DNA of 64,000 bases from Streptomyces vietnamensis (GCF_000830005.1 NZ_CP010407.1:3391001-3455000); one strand, 5' to 3'; counted from the stretch's first letter, positions 51,914 through 60,551 are shown. Made by a program: numbers and translations. Notes: generated by a model not told the origin, from the sequence alone.

Positions 51914-52276
51914 ATGCATGTTGTTGTCGCTGGTCAGGGCTACGTGGGGCTGCCCTTGGCCGTACGCGCCGCGGAGGTGGGCCACCGCGTCGTCGGCTAC
52001 GACGTGGACGATCGCCGGATCAAGCGGCTGGCGGTCGGGGTGCACGTTCCCGAGCCGGTCGTCCCCGGGCAGCGGGCGGCCGAGCACGAACGGCACGGCG
52101 GCCCGTTCGCCGCCGTCCGCCGGGTCGAGGCGACGCCGGAGGAGCTGGCCGCAGCAGACGCAGTGGTGCTCCTCGCCGACCACGACGACTTCGACTACGA
52201 GGCGGTGAAGCTGCACGCCCAGTACGTGCTGGACTGCCGGAACCGGCTGTCCGGCGCGAACGTCGACGTTCTGTAA
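51914..52276 (+). pseudogene. UDP-sugar/GDP-sugar dehydrogenase with the middle deleted in frame
   Basis: The 120-residue frame starts like a full nucleotide-sugar dehydrogenase (MHVVVAGQGYVGLPLAVRAAEVGHRVVGYDVDDRRIKRLA) and ends like one (ATPEELAAADAVVLLADHDDFDYEAVKLHAQYVLDCRNRL), but the ~300 residues between, with the catalytic cysteine and the central domain, are missing. The join lies around residues 42-75 and the frame is kept. GGGAG precedes ATG. It cannot act as a dehydrogenase; it is a deletion remnant or a small NAD-binding protein. Confidence 0.75.
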
Positions 52277-52299
52277 GCCCTGGCCCCAAGGACACGAAA

Positions 52300-52334
52300 G
52301 GCCCCTGAACAGGTAAAACGCCCGGCCAGGGGCC
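52300..52334. terminator. Hairpin after the shortened dehydrogenase gene
   Basis: GGCCCCTG and CCAGGGGCC enclose 18 bases, just after the stop at 52276. Confidence 0.65.
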
Positions 52335-52400
52335 CCTCTCACGACTACCGGCAGACGGGCCGGGCTATACGCCGCGGAGACACCGACCCGCCCGGTACGC

Positions 52401-52440
52401 CGAAGCGGCCTCCGCCCCATCTCGGGCGGAGGCCGCTTCG
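52401..52440. terminator. Strong bidirectional terminator hairpin
   Basis: CGAAGCGGCCTCCGCCC and GGGCGGAGGCCGCTTCG enclose CATCTC. It lies just past the stop of the VOC gene on the minus strand. Confidence 0.9.
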
Positions 52441-52455
52441 TACGACGTCAGGTGC

Positions 52456-52890
52456 TCAGTCGAGGCAGAACTCGTTGCCCTCGGGGTCCTGCAGGGTGAT
52501 GCAGGACTCGTTCTCCCCGTCGGCGTACTGCGTGTACAGGTGGGTCGCGCCGAGCTTCACCAGGCGTGCGCACTCGGCCTCCAGGGTGGCCAGGCGCTCG
52601 TCGCCCACGAGGCCCTTGCCGGCGCGCACGTCGAGGTGCACCCGGTTCTTGACGACCTTGCCCTCGGGGACGCGCTGGAAGAGCACGCGCGGGCCCGCGC
52701 CCGTGGGGTCGGAGCAGGCGAAGTACACCGGCTGCTCCTCGAACGACAGCGACCGGTGGTACTCCGACCAGGTGGCGAACCCCTCGGGGACCGGCGGGAG
52801 GACGTACCCCAGCACCTCGCACCAGAACTCGGCGAGGCGCGCGGGCTCCGCGCAGTCGATGGTGACCTGGACTTCTCTGATCGCTGCCAT
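52456..52890 (-). CDS. VOC-family (glyoxalase/bleomycin-resistance-like) protein
   Basis: A 144-residue single-domain VOC protein: IREVQVTIDCAEPARLAEFWCEVLGY, then YFACSDPTGAGPRVLFQRVPEGKVVKNRVHLDV and SCITLQDPEGNEFCLD. The paired beta-alpha-beta-beta units are typical, with His/Glu metal-type positions in VHLDV and GNEFCL. It may bind or modify a small molecule or antibiotic. Start chosen at ATG 52890; the frame is open twelve codons further. Confidence 0.9.
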   Translation of the reverse strand: MAAIREVQVTIDCAEPARLAEFWCEVLGYVLPPVPEGFATWSEYHRSLSFEEQPVYFACSDPTGAGPRVLFQRVPEGKVVKNRVHLDVRAGKGLVGDERLATLEAECARLVKLGATHLYTQYADGENESCITLQDPEGNEFCLD

Positions 52891-52933
52891 CCGGTCACCG
52901 TACCAAGGGGGCCCTCCGCCGCTCATTTCCTTT

Positions 52934-55252
52934 TCAGGGACGGTCGGCCGGGGCGCTCTCCAGGATCACCAGGCGCTGGGTCGCGCGGGTCATCGCCACG
53001 TACCGGTCGACCGCGCCCGCGACGCCCTCGCCGAAGTCCTCCGGGTCGACCAGGATCACCAGGTCGAACTCCAGGCCCTTCGAGAGGGACGGGGTGAGCG
53101 AGCGGACGCGCGGGCGCTCCGCGAACGCCGGTGCGCCGATGACGCAGGCGACGCCCTCGGCGTTCTCGGCGAGCCAGGCGTCGAGGACGGCGTCCAGGTC
53201 GGCGACCGGGGCGTGGACGACCGGGATGCCGTTGCCGCGGATGGACGTCGGCACGTTGGCGTCCGGGAGCGCGGCGCGGATGACCGGCTCGGCCTCCGCC
53301 ATGACCTCCTCCGGCGTGCGGTAGTTGATGCTCAGCGACGTCATGTCGATGCGGTCGAACCCGACCCGCTCCAGGCGCTCCCGCCACGACTCGGTGAAGC
53401 CCTGCCGGGCCTGGGCGCGGTCGCCGACGATCGTGAAGCTCTTCGACGGGCAGCGCAGGAGCAGCATCTGCCATTCCGCGTCCGTCAGTTCCTGCGCCTC
53501 GTCGACCACGATGTGCGCGAACGGGCCGTCCAGCGGCTCCCGTTCGGCCGTCGGCAGGGCGCTCTCGTCGATCAGGCTGTCCTGGAGGTCCTTTCCGCGC
53601 AGCATCGTGACCGCGCCCTCGCCGTCGGCGTCGGCCGCGACGATGCTGTCGATGACGCCGGCCATCCGCTCGCGTTCGGCGGCGACGGTGGCCTTGCGCC
53701 GCAGCTTCAGCCGGGCCGTCTCCGGGTCGCCGAGCCGCTGCCGGGCCGCGTCCAGGAGCGGCAGGTCCGAGACCGTCCACGCCTGGGCGTCCGCGCGCCG
53801 CAGCCGCTTCACCTCGTCGGGGGTCAGCCAGGGCGCGCACATCCTCAGGTACGCGGGGACCGTCCACAGGTCGCCGACGAGGTCGGCCGCCTCCAGCATC
53901 GGCCACGCGCCGTTCAGGGCCCCGGTCAGCTCCCGGTCCTGGCGCAGCGACTTCCGGAACTGCTGCTCCGGGACCTCCTCGCCGTCGTACTTGTCGAAGA
54001 GGATCGAGACCAGGTGCTCCCAGACCTGCTCGCGCCCCTCGTTGTGCGGGGTGCCCGGCTCCACCGCGTCGAAGGCCTCCGCCCAGTCTGCGGCGGTCAG
54101 CCGGATGTCCGACCAGTGCGTGGAGACGGTCATGCCCTCGGTGGGCGGCTCCTCGTAGAACGCCACGGCCTTCTCGATCGCCTTCACCATGTCCGCCGTC
54201 GACTTCAGGCGGGCCACCTCCGGGTCGGTCTCCGCCGGCGCCTTCGCGCCCTCGGCGACCAGGTCGCGGACGGTGCAGGTGCGTACGCCCTCCTCGCCCA
54301 GGCTGGGCAGGACGTCGGCCACGTAGTTCAGGTAGGGCTGGTGCGGGCCGACGAACAGCACGCCGCCCCGGCGGTGCCCGAGCCGCGGGTCGGAGTAGAG
54401 CAGGTGCGCGGTGCGGTGCAGGGCGACGACCGTCTTTCCCGTACCGGGGCCGCCGTCGACGACGAGGGCGCCGCGCGAGCCCGCGCGGATGATGGCGTCC
54501 TGGTCGGACTGGATCGTCGCGAGCACGTCCCGCATCCGGGGCGAGCGGTTGCCGCCCAGGCTCGCGATGAACGCGGACTGGTCGTCGAGCGCGGCATGCC
54601 CTTCGAGGCCCTCTGCGGTGAAGACCTCGTCCCAGTAGTCCGCGATCCGGCCGCCGGACCAGCGGTAGCGGCGGCGGCTCGCAAGGCCCATCGGGTTCGC
54701 GTGCGTCGCCGCGAAGAACGGCTCCGCCGCCGGGGAACGCCAGTCGACGAGCAGCCGGCGGCCGGTGCTGTCGGTGAGGCCGAGACGGCCGATGTAGATC
54801 GGCTCGGAGCCTTCCGCGCCGCCCTCGCCCTGCGCGCCGCCCTCGCCGTTCGCGCCGCCCTCGCCCTCCGTGCCGCCCTCGCCGTTCGTGCCGCCCTCGC
54901 CCTCCGTGCCGCCCTCGCCGTTCGTGCCCTGTGTGCCGTTCGTGCCCTGTGCGCTCTGCGTGCCCTGCGTGCCGACCACGCGGCCCAGGCACAGGTCGAG
55001 GCCGAAGCGGCGCAGCGTCCGCAGGCGGCCGCTCAGCCGGTGGATCTCCGCGTCCCGGTCCATCGCCTCCCGGCCCACCCCGCCGGGCGCCTTCCGCTCG
55101 GCGTCGAGCCGCTCGGACAGCTCGGCGATCGTCTCGTCGAGACACCGGGCGATGGCCGCGAAGTGCTGCTCGTCGGCGGCGATGAGCGCCGGGTCGGCCT
55201 TGGGAGAGAGGTTGCCGGAGAGGTCGAACACGCCAGCAATAAGGGACGTCAT
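52934..55252 (-). CDS. helR: HelR: HelD-family RNA polymerase-remodelling ATPase, rifamycin-responsive
   Basis: A 772-residue superfamily 1 helicase-like ATPase. A long N-terminal coiled coil (about 17-95) is the arm that HelD inserts into the RNA polymerase secondary channel. Walker A is DGGPGTGKTVVALHR, motif II is VVDEAQEL, a later motif is SINYRTPEEV and motif VI is YVAMTRATQRL. Actinobacterial HelD enzymes evict stalled polymerase; HelR protects it from rifampicin. The ~25-bp palindrome upstream is the rifamycin-associated element, which supports the HelR assignment. A Gly/Glu/Asn repeat insert (about 97-150) follows the coiled coil. ATG 55252 has only weak ribosome-site letters and an A/T-rich leader. 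Confidence 0.9.
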   Translation of the reverse strand: MTSLIAGVFDLSGNLSPKADPALIAADEQHFAAIARCLDETIAELSERLDAERKAPGGVGREAMDRDAEIHRLSGRLRTLRRFGLDLCLGRVVGTQGTQSAQGTNGTQGTNGEGGTEGEGGTNGEGGTEGEGGANGEGGAQGEGGAEGSEPIYIGRLGLTDSTGRRLLVDWRSPAAEPFFAATHANPMGLASRRRYRWSGGRIADYWDEVFTAEGLEGHAALDDQSAFIASLGGNRSPRMRDVLATIQSDQDAIIRAGSRGALVVDGGPGTGKTVVALHRTAHLLYSDPRLGHRRGGVLFVGPHQPYLNYVADVLPSLGEEGVRTCTVRDLVAEGAKAPAETDPEVARLKSTADMVKAIEKAVAFYEEPPTEGMTVSTHWSDIRLTAADWAEAFDAVEPGTPHNEGREQVWEHLVSILFDKYDGEEVPEQQFRKSLRQDRELTGALNGAWPMLEAADLVGDLWTVPAYLRMCAPWLTPDEVKRLRRADAQAWTVSDLPLLDAARQRLGDPETARLKLRRKATVAAERERMAGVIDSIVAADADGEGAVTMLRGKDLQDSLIDESALPTAEREPLDGPFAHIVVDEAQELTDAEWQMLLLRCPSKSFTIVGDRAQARQGFTESWRERLERVGFDRIDMTSLSINYRTPEEVMAEAEPVIRAALPDANVPTSIRGNGIPVVHAPVADLDAVLDAWLAENAEGVACVIGAPAFAERPRVRSLTPSLSKGLEFDLVILVDPEDFGEGVAGAVDRYVAMTRATQRLVILESAPADRP
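54806..54960 (-). repeat. Imperfect 18-bp repeats encoding a Gly/Glu/Asn tract in helR
   Basis: The minus strand encodes runs of GGTNGE/GGTEGE/GGANGE with a six-residue (18-bp) period. It lies between the N-terminal coiled coil and the first conserved structured segment, EPIYIGRLGL. Such slippage-prone DNA can vary in length. Confidence 0.8.
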
Positions 55253-55311
55253 GAAATAAAAACCCCGTTTTCGTGCATCTTTTGGCTTCGAGGGGCGATT
55301 GTGCGCCACGG

Positions 55312-55336
55312 AGGGGGCCTTGCCGCAAGGCCCCCT
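55312..55336. promoter_or_regulatory. Rifamycin-associated element (RAE) upstream of helR
   Basis: AGGGGGCCTTGC and GCAAGGCCCCCT, with one central base, form a perfect palindrome containing GGGGCCTTGCGGCAAGGCCCC (21 bases, minus strand) closely matching the RAE consensus, which I recall as GGGGCTTGCGGCAAGGCCCC. It lies about 60 bases before helR. RAEs mediate induction of rifamycin-inactivating and HelR genes by sub-inhibitory rifamycin. Confidence 0.88.
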
Positions 55337-55362
55337 CTGCGCTATACGTTGAGATAGCGGAG

Positions 55363-55391
55363 AGGGCCGGAACCCATGGGGTTCCGGCCCT
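55363..55391. terminator. Hairpin downstream of the 55416 gene
   Basis: AGGGCCGGAACCC and GGGTTCCGGCCCT form the stem, just past the stop of the membrane-anchored protein gene and before the helR promoter region. Confidence 0.85.
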
Positions 55392-55415
55392 TCGCTTGTG
55401 CCGCGGGTCTCGCGA

Positions 55416-55814
55416 CTACTTCTTCGGGTTGACCTCGTCCAGGCAGAGGACGAACTTGTCCGCGTCCCACTGCTGCGCGAGCGCCGAGTGCTCATCGCCG
55501 CACACGTTCAGGTCGAAGGTGTTGTCGACGACCTTGACGACCTTGAACAGGTCGGGCTTGCCGGAGGAGCAGTCGACGGTGTCGACCTTCGGGTCGTTGT
55601 CGGGGCCGGTGACGGTGACGCACTCGCCGGCCTTGGCGTGCACCGGGGCGTCGCCCGTGAAGTACGGAATGCCGAACCTGACCGCGACACCGATGATGAG
55701 GACGACGACGAAGCTGCCGACCTTCTTGAGGAGCGCGGAGCCCTTCTTGGCGGGAGCGGGAGCGGGGGCGGCGGGCTGCTGCTCGGGGGTGAAGGGAGCG
55801 GGCGGCGTCGTCAT
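55416..55814 (-). CDS. Small membrane-anchored protein, LppU/SCO3897-like
   Basis: A 132-residue protein: a Pro/Ala-rich cytoplasmic N-terminus (about 1-30), one membrane helix (VGSFVVVLIIGVAVRFGIPYF), then an external domain with the four-cysteine set AGECVTVTG, VDCSSGKP, LNVCGDEHS and FVLCLDEV. This is the layout of the LppU/SCO3897 family common in Streptomyces. Start chosen at ATG 55814, seven bases after AAGGA; the frame is open for nine more codons. Role unknown. Confidence 0.87.
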   Translation of the reverse strand: MTTPPAPFTPEQQPAAPAPAPAKKGSALLKKVGSFVVVLIIGVAVRFGIPYFTGDAPVHAKAGECVTVTGPDNDPKVDTVDCSSGKPDLFKVVKVVDNTFDLNVCGDEHSALAQQWDADKFVLCLDEVNPKK

Positions 55815-55942
55815 GTGGAATTCCTTGGGGGACGCGGACATGATCAGACGCGAACGTTACATGTGCCAAAACAGGCAAAAAGGATCGTGAAGATCCATTA
55901 CCCGATCGGTTGCCGAGTCGTAATCCTGTCGCCTCGTCAAGG

Positions 55943-57625
55943 TCACAGCCCCAGCTGGCGTTGGTGGTCGAGCGCCCTCCGCAAGTCCACCGGAAGCGGG
56001 TGATACGGGCCGTACGCGCGCTCCGCGTCGAACAGCAGCCGCTGCAGCTCCTCCCGCCCGGCCGCGTGCTCGCCCGCCGCCAGGAGCAACAGCCCGATCC
56101 GCTGCCGGATGTCGAAGGCCCGGGCCGGATCGCGCTCGTAGTACGGCAGGACCGCGCGGAACTCCGCGAGCGCGGCGGCCGTCTCCCCCAACTGCTCCAG
56201 GCACAGGGCCGCGTCGTAGCGGAACTGCAGGAACTGCGGGTCCGCCGGGCCCGCCTCCGCGCCGCGGTCCTCCGCGAGCCGGCGCAGCTCCGGCAGCGCG
56301 CGCCGGTACTGGCCGTCGTCCATCAGCGTCGACGCGTACTGCTTGCGCAGGATCCGGACGACCGGCGACTGCTCGCCGTGCTCGGCCGCGGCGGCGGGCA
56401 GGAGGGAGCCGAGCATGTCCACGGCCTGGGTGAGCGAGCCCTCCCCGAGCAGCCGCTTCACCTCGTCGACGGCCGCGGCGACACCGGGGCGCCCGGACGG
56501 CGCCGCCCCGGTCGCGTACACCCGGGGGTCGGTACGGGGGTCCGTACGGGGGTCCGTACGGGGATCGGCCGCCGGGGGCTGGGCCGGGGACGGGGACTGG
56601 GGCTGGGGCTGGGCCGGGACCGGGGACTGCGGTGCCACCGGGAGCGGCGGGACCGGGACTGGCGGGACCGGAGGTACGGGCACGGGCCTCGCCGTCGCCC
56701 GCTCCGGCCAGGGCGCGTGCGGGCGCAGGAACGGGCGGGTCGGGTCCAGCGGCCCCGCCGGGGCGCCGCGCGCGGGGAGCAGCGGCAGCAGCTGCTCGTA
56801 CACCTCGTGCGCGCCGGACGGCCGCGCCTGCGGGTCCTTGGCGAGCAGCCGCAGGACCAGCACTTCGAGCGCCTCGGGAACCTCGGGCCGCAGCTGCCGG
56901 AGCGGCGCGGGCGGCTCGTACAGGTGGCGGTGCAGCACGCCGAGCGCGGTGGACCCGGCGAAGGGCACGTTCCCGCTGAGGAGTTCGTGGAGCAGGACAC
57001 CGAGGGCGTACAGGTCGGTGGACGGGCCGACGGCACCGCCCATGGCCTGCTCCGGCGCCATGTACGCGGGGCTGCCGATGGGCGAACCGGTGTGCGTGAG
57101 CCGGGTGGTGTCCGTGTCGAGGACGGAGGCGACGCCCAGGTCGAGGACGGTCACGGTGCCGTCCGGGCGGATCATCACGTTCCGCGGCTTGAGGTCGCGG
57201 TGCACGATCGGCACCGCGTGCACGGCGGCGAGCACCGCGCAGAGCTGCGCGGCGACGCTGACCGCCCACTCCCAGGGGTACGGGTCGTGCTCGGCGAGGT
57301 GGTCGGCGAGGTCGGCGCCCTCCACGTACTGCATGACGAGGTAGAGGTCGTCGCCGTCGCTGCCGGCGTCGTGCACGGTCACCAGGCCGGGGTGGTCGAC
57401 CTGCGCGGTCACCCGGCACTCGCGCACGAAGCGGCGCCGCAGCTCCTCGGCGGCGGTGGCGGGACCGCTCGCGGTGGCGGGGCCGGTCATGGTGGCGGGC
57501 CGGAGCAGCTTCACCGCGACCCGGCGGTCGAGACGTCCGTCGTACGCCGTCCAGACCTGGCCCATCCCGCCCTGGCCGATGACGGTGGCGAGCTCGTAAC
57601 GCCCGCCGATGACCCGCCCGTTCAC
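55943..57625 (-). CDS. Serine/threonine protein kinase with C-terminal TPR-like region
   Basis: A 560-residue PknB-type kinase: ATP loop IGQGGMGQVWTAYD, Lys in RRVAVKLL, catalytic HRDLKPRNVMI, and DLGVAS where most kinases have DFG. An activation-loop THTGSPIGSPAYMAPEQ follows. After a Pro/Gln-rich linker with RTDP repeats (about 295-370) comes a helical TPR-like segment (about 400-545). No membrane segment is clear, so it is probably cytoplasmic, perhaps held at the membrane by the upstream-encoded partner. GTG 57625 overlaps that gene's stop (GTGA). Confidence 0.92.
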   Translation of the reverse strand: MNGRVIGGRYELATVIGQGGMGQVWTAYDGRLDRRVAVKLLRPATMTGPATASGPATAAEELRRRFVRECRVTAQVDHPGLVTVHDAGSDGDDLYLVMQYVEGADLADHLAEHDPYPWEWAVSVAAQLCAVLAAVHAVPIVHRDLKPRNVMIRPDGTVTVLDLGVASVLDTDTTRLTHTGSPIGSPAYMAPEQAMGGAVGPSTDLYALGVLLHELLSGNVPFAGSTALGVLHRHLYEPPAPLRQLRPEVPEALEVLVLRLLAKDPQARPSGAHEVYEQLLPLLPARGAPAGPLDPTRPFLRPHAPWPERATARPVPVPPVPPVPVPPLPVAPQSPVPAQPQPQSPSPAQPPAADPRTDPRTDPRTDPRVYATGAAPSGRPGVAAAVDEVKRLLGEGSLTQAVDMLGSLLPAAAAEHGEQSPVVRILRKQYASTLMDDGQYRRALPELRRLAEDRGAEAGPADPQFLQFRYDAALCLEQLGETAAALAEFRAVLPYYERDPARAFDIRQRIGLLLLAAGEHAAGREELQRLLFDAERAYGPYHPLPVDLRRALDHQRQLGL

Positions 57626-58236
57626 CTGCCGCCTTCGCCTTCCCCGGAGTCGTCGCCGCGCAGCAGGTCGCTCAGCTCGTCGAGCTCGGCGCGGACCTGG
57701 TCGATGCGGGGCGCGGACCCGGCGGGCGCCTGGACGGGCGGCGGCGGGGCGGACGCGTACGGGTTCGGGTGCGGGTTCGGGTGCGGAATCGAGCCCGGCA
57801 CCGTGATCGCGCTCGCGCCCGGCGGGTAGCCGTGGCCGTACCCCGGAGCGGCGTACGGATAGGGCGGCGCTCCCGCGGACGGCACCATGACCACGACCGG
57901 GGCGGGCTGGTGGTGCCGGATGTCGACCACCAGGAAGTAGCAGGTCACCAGCGCCATCTGGACGAGCAGGACCACCATGCCGGCGGTGTTCATCCACGTA
58001 CCGGCGAAATGCTGCTCCAGCGGCACCAGACAGGCGATGTTGAGGATCAACTGCGCCCAGAAGAGCGCCCAGTCCCGCCCGGAGCGGCGCATGATCGCGA
58101 TCCGGAGCATGGCGACCCACGCGAGGAACCCCAGGGACAGGAGCACCAGGACCGTGATGAGCACGCGGACGGTGATCGTGGCCGCCGACGGGCCGGCGGC
58201 CCGCGGCGGTGCGGGTGTGGGCACCTGGCCGTACAT
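57622..58236 (-). CDS. Membrane protein coupled to the kinase gene
   Basis: A 204-residue protein with three membrane segments (about 21-42, 56-76, 84-106) and a Pro/His/Tyr-rich cytoplasmic tail with a closing amphipathic helix (RIDQVRAELDELSDLLRG). It overlaps the kinase start by GTGA, so the two should be made together; it may be the kinase's membrane anchor or substrate. No family is recognised. Confidence 0.82.
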   Translation of the reverse strand: MYGQVPTPAPPRAAGPSAATITVRVLITVLVLLSLGFLAWVAMLRIAIMRRSGRDWALFWAQLILNIACLVPLEQHFAGTWMNTAGMVVLLVQMALVTCYFLVVDIRHHQPAPVVVMVPSAGAPPYPYAAPGYGHGYPPGASAITVPGSIPHPNPHPNPYASAPPPPVQAPAGSAPRIDQVRAELDELSDLLRGDDSGEGEGGR

Positions 58237-58330
58237 ACGACGCTCCCCCAGACGGATGATCAGGCTAAGAGAATAGGACGGTCTTCACCGGGTCTCCACG
58301 CCTCTGCCGTCACGGTCTCGGCTCCCGTTC

Positions 58331-60379
58331 TCACCCCGGCTCCACGCTGCCGTCGGCGAGGCCGTCGTACAGGCCCTGCACGAGCTGTTCGCCGAGGCGG
58401 GCGGCGAGGCGGAGGGCCTCCTCGAACTCCGCGAGGGACTTGAAGTGGGCGCCGTGGCGGCGCTGGTCGGCGAGGGGCAGCCGGGGCAGCTGGAGGCGGC
58501 GCACGTCGAGCCTGGTCGCCGTCGAGGCGAAGCTGCTCGCCTGCCGGTTGTTGGCGGTGCCGCGCAGGAAGCCGGCGAGGAACCAGGAGTCGAGGGCGGC
58601 CGGATCGGGCCGCAGCAGCTGGAGGTTGCGGCCGAGCGCGGCACCGGCCGTGGCCGCGTCCACGACCCGGGCCACGGAGCCTCCGCCGAGGACGGGGACG
58701 ACGACGTCGCCCTCGGCGACGAGGACGGGCTCCTCGGCCGGAGCGCCGGCGGGAAGGGTGCCGGAGGGGGCGGCGCCGGACAGGACGTCGTACTCGGTGA
58801 GGACGGCGACGGGGCCGCCGTCCTCGGGGGCCGTGCCGGAGCCGCCGGTACGGAGCTGGAGGGCGCCGGTGCGGGCCAGTTCGCCGACGGTCGTGAGGGG
58901 GCGGGGCGCGGCGCGCGCGGGGACGGGGGTGGGGGCGAGGCCCTGGGTGCGGCGCAGCGTCTCGTCCAGGCGGTCGCGGACGGTGGCGAGTTCGGGGGCG
59001 GTGCCGCCGGCGGCGGGGGCCGTGAGGTAGCGGGCGGGGGCGAGGTCGACCTCGTCGTCGAGGAGTTCGATGACGGGGACGGAGCGGGCCACGGACTCGT
59101 CGCCGCCGCGGCCGCTCCAGGCGTCGAGGACCGTGTTCCGCAGGGTGGTCCAGGGGAGCTTGTCGCGGCCGGCGTCGGGGACGAGCCCGGCGGTGTCCAC
59201 GAAGAGGGTCTCGGCCGGGGGCCGCTGTCCGGCACCGGGCCGGACGAGGACCCAGAGGTGGAGCGGGATGCCGTACGGGGGTGCGGCGCCGGCCGGGAGG
59301 GCGATCACGGCCCGGAGCGCCCCGCGGCGCAGGAGGTCGGCGCGGATGCGGCGGCCGGAGCGGCGGGAGGCGACGGCGGGCGGCATGAGGAGGACCGCGG
59401 TCCCGCCGTCGCGGAGGCGGGCGAGGGCGTGCTGCACCCAGGCCAGCTCGGATTCCGTACGGGCCGGGAAGCCGTACTCCCAGCGCGGGTCGTAGGCGAG
59501 TTCGTCGTGGCCCCAGGTCCGTTCGTTGAACGGGGGGTGGCACAGGACCGCGTCGGCGGCCAGGTCGGGGAAGGCGTCGGCGCGGAGGGTGTCGGCGGTG
59601 GCGCAGCGGATGTCGGCGTCGCCGTGGAGGGCGAGGCGCAGGGCGGTGAGGGCGGCCAGGTCGGGGTCGGTGTCCTGGGCGTACAGCGCGGTGGGGTGCG
59701 GGAGGGCGCGCAGCAGGCCGCCGGTGCCGGAGGCCGGGTCGAGGACGGTGGCGAGGGGGCGGCCGTCGGGGGCCGCGGCGGCGGCGAGGTCCGCCATGAG
59801 CTCGGCGAGCGGGGGCGGGGTGAGGGTGTACTGGCGCGGGTTGGCGTCCAGGTGGCGGCCGAGCAGGAACTCGAAGGCCTGCCGCGCGCCGCCGAGCTCG
59901 GCGGCCAGTTCGGCGGCGGCGCGGAGCAGGGGGACGGCGGGGGCGGTCTCGGCCGGGGTGGGGGTGCGGACGGCCCTGGGCGCGCCGAAGCGGGCGGTGA
60001 GGACCTCTTCGAGGGGGCCGGAGAGGGTGTCGGCGAGCCGGGCGTCGGGAAGCGCGGCGAGTCCGGTCCAGGCGTCGGGCCGCTCGCGGAGGAGGAGCAG
60101 GACGCAGCCGGTGTGCACGAGGCCGGCGACGGTGCCGGCGGGGTGGCCGGCGAGCTGCTGCCAGACGCGCTCGCGGAGCGGGACTTCGGCGAGTTTCCCC
60201 TGGTCGCGGAGCCATTGCTCGATGTCGCCGAGGGCGAAGGAGGGGCTGGTCTCCGTTCCTCCGACGGGCTTGGGGAAATCGGCGTGGCGCCGGCGCCAGT
60301 TGCTGACGGCGGCCCTGCCGACGCCCGCCAGCCGGGCGATACCGGCGGCGGTGACTTCGGTCGCGCTCTCTTCGGGCAC
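58331..60379 (-). CDS. N6-adenine DNA methylase-like protein with HPPF motif and TRD-like C-terminus
   Basis: A 682-residue protein. An N-terminal HTH (EVTAAGIARLAGVGRAAVSNWRRRH) is followed by a type I-like M domain: LTPPPLAELMADLAAAAAPDG, motif I VLDPASGTGGLLRAL and, where an NPPY/F motif belongs, LCHPPFNERTW. The C-terminal part (about 520-680) resembles an HsdS target-recognition half (VAEGDVVVPVLGGGSVARVV, LDVRRLQLPRLPLADQ). No restriction subunit lies nearby. The Asn-to-His change in the catalytic motif may abolish methylation, in which case the protein would be a DNA-binding factor. Confidence 0.85.
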   Translation of the reverse strand: MPEESATEVTAAGIARLAGVGRAAVSNWRRRHADFPKPVGGTETSPSFALGDIEQWLRDQGKLAEVPLRERVWQQLAGHPAGTVAGLVHTGCVLLLLRERPDAWTGLAALPDARLADTLSGPLEEVLTARFGAPRAVRTPTPAETAPAVPLLRAAAELAAELGGARQAFEFLLGRHLDANPRQYTLTPPPLAELMADLAAAAAPDGRPLATVLDPASGTGGLLRALPHPTALYAQDTDPDLAALTALRLALHGDADIRCATADTLRADAFPDLAADAVLCHPPFNERTWGHDELAYDPRWEYGFPARTESELAWVQHALARLRDGGTAVLLMPPAVASRRSGRRIRADLLRRGALRAVIALPAGAAPPYGIPLHLWVLVRPGAGQRPPAETLFVDTAGLVPDAGRDKLPWTTLRNTVLDAWSGRGGDESVARSVPVIELLDDEVDLAPARYLTAPAAGGTAPELATVRDRLDETLRRTQGLAPTPVPARAAPRPLTTVGELARTGALQLRTGGSGTAPEDGGPVAVLTEYDVLSGAAPSGTLPAGAPAEEPVLVAEGDVVVPVLGGGSVARVVDAATAGAALGRNLQLLRPDPAALDSWFLAGFLRGTANNRQASSFASTATRLDVRRLQLPRLPLADQRRHGAHFKSLAEFEEALRLAARLGEQLVQGLYDGLADGSVEPG

Positions 60380-60410
60380 CTGTCCGACTCCCCTCGTATG
60401 CGTGTGAACA

Positions 60411-60486
60411 CACCAACCCTACCGCCCATACCGGTTCACAGCGTGAGCGAACTCAAAACCCGTGAACAGTGTTGACTCGGTTCACA
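60411..60486. promoter_or_regulatory. Cluster of GTGAAC/GTTCAC repeats at the methylase/60552 promoter region
   Basis: GTGTGAACACAC lies near 60400-60410 and GGTTCACAG occurs at 60432 and 60479; GTGAAC at 60462 and GTTCAC at 60480 form an inverted repeat with 12 bases between. A TTGACT (60472-60477) and TGTGAT (60495-60500) 17 bases apart may be the promoter of the plus-strand gene, overlapped by the repeats. Binding protein unknown. Confidence 0.45.
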
Positions 60487-60551
60487 GTCTCTGCTGTGAT
60501 TACGTCATCGAAACACGGAGTCCCCACAGCGCCACGGAAGGTGCCACAGCC

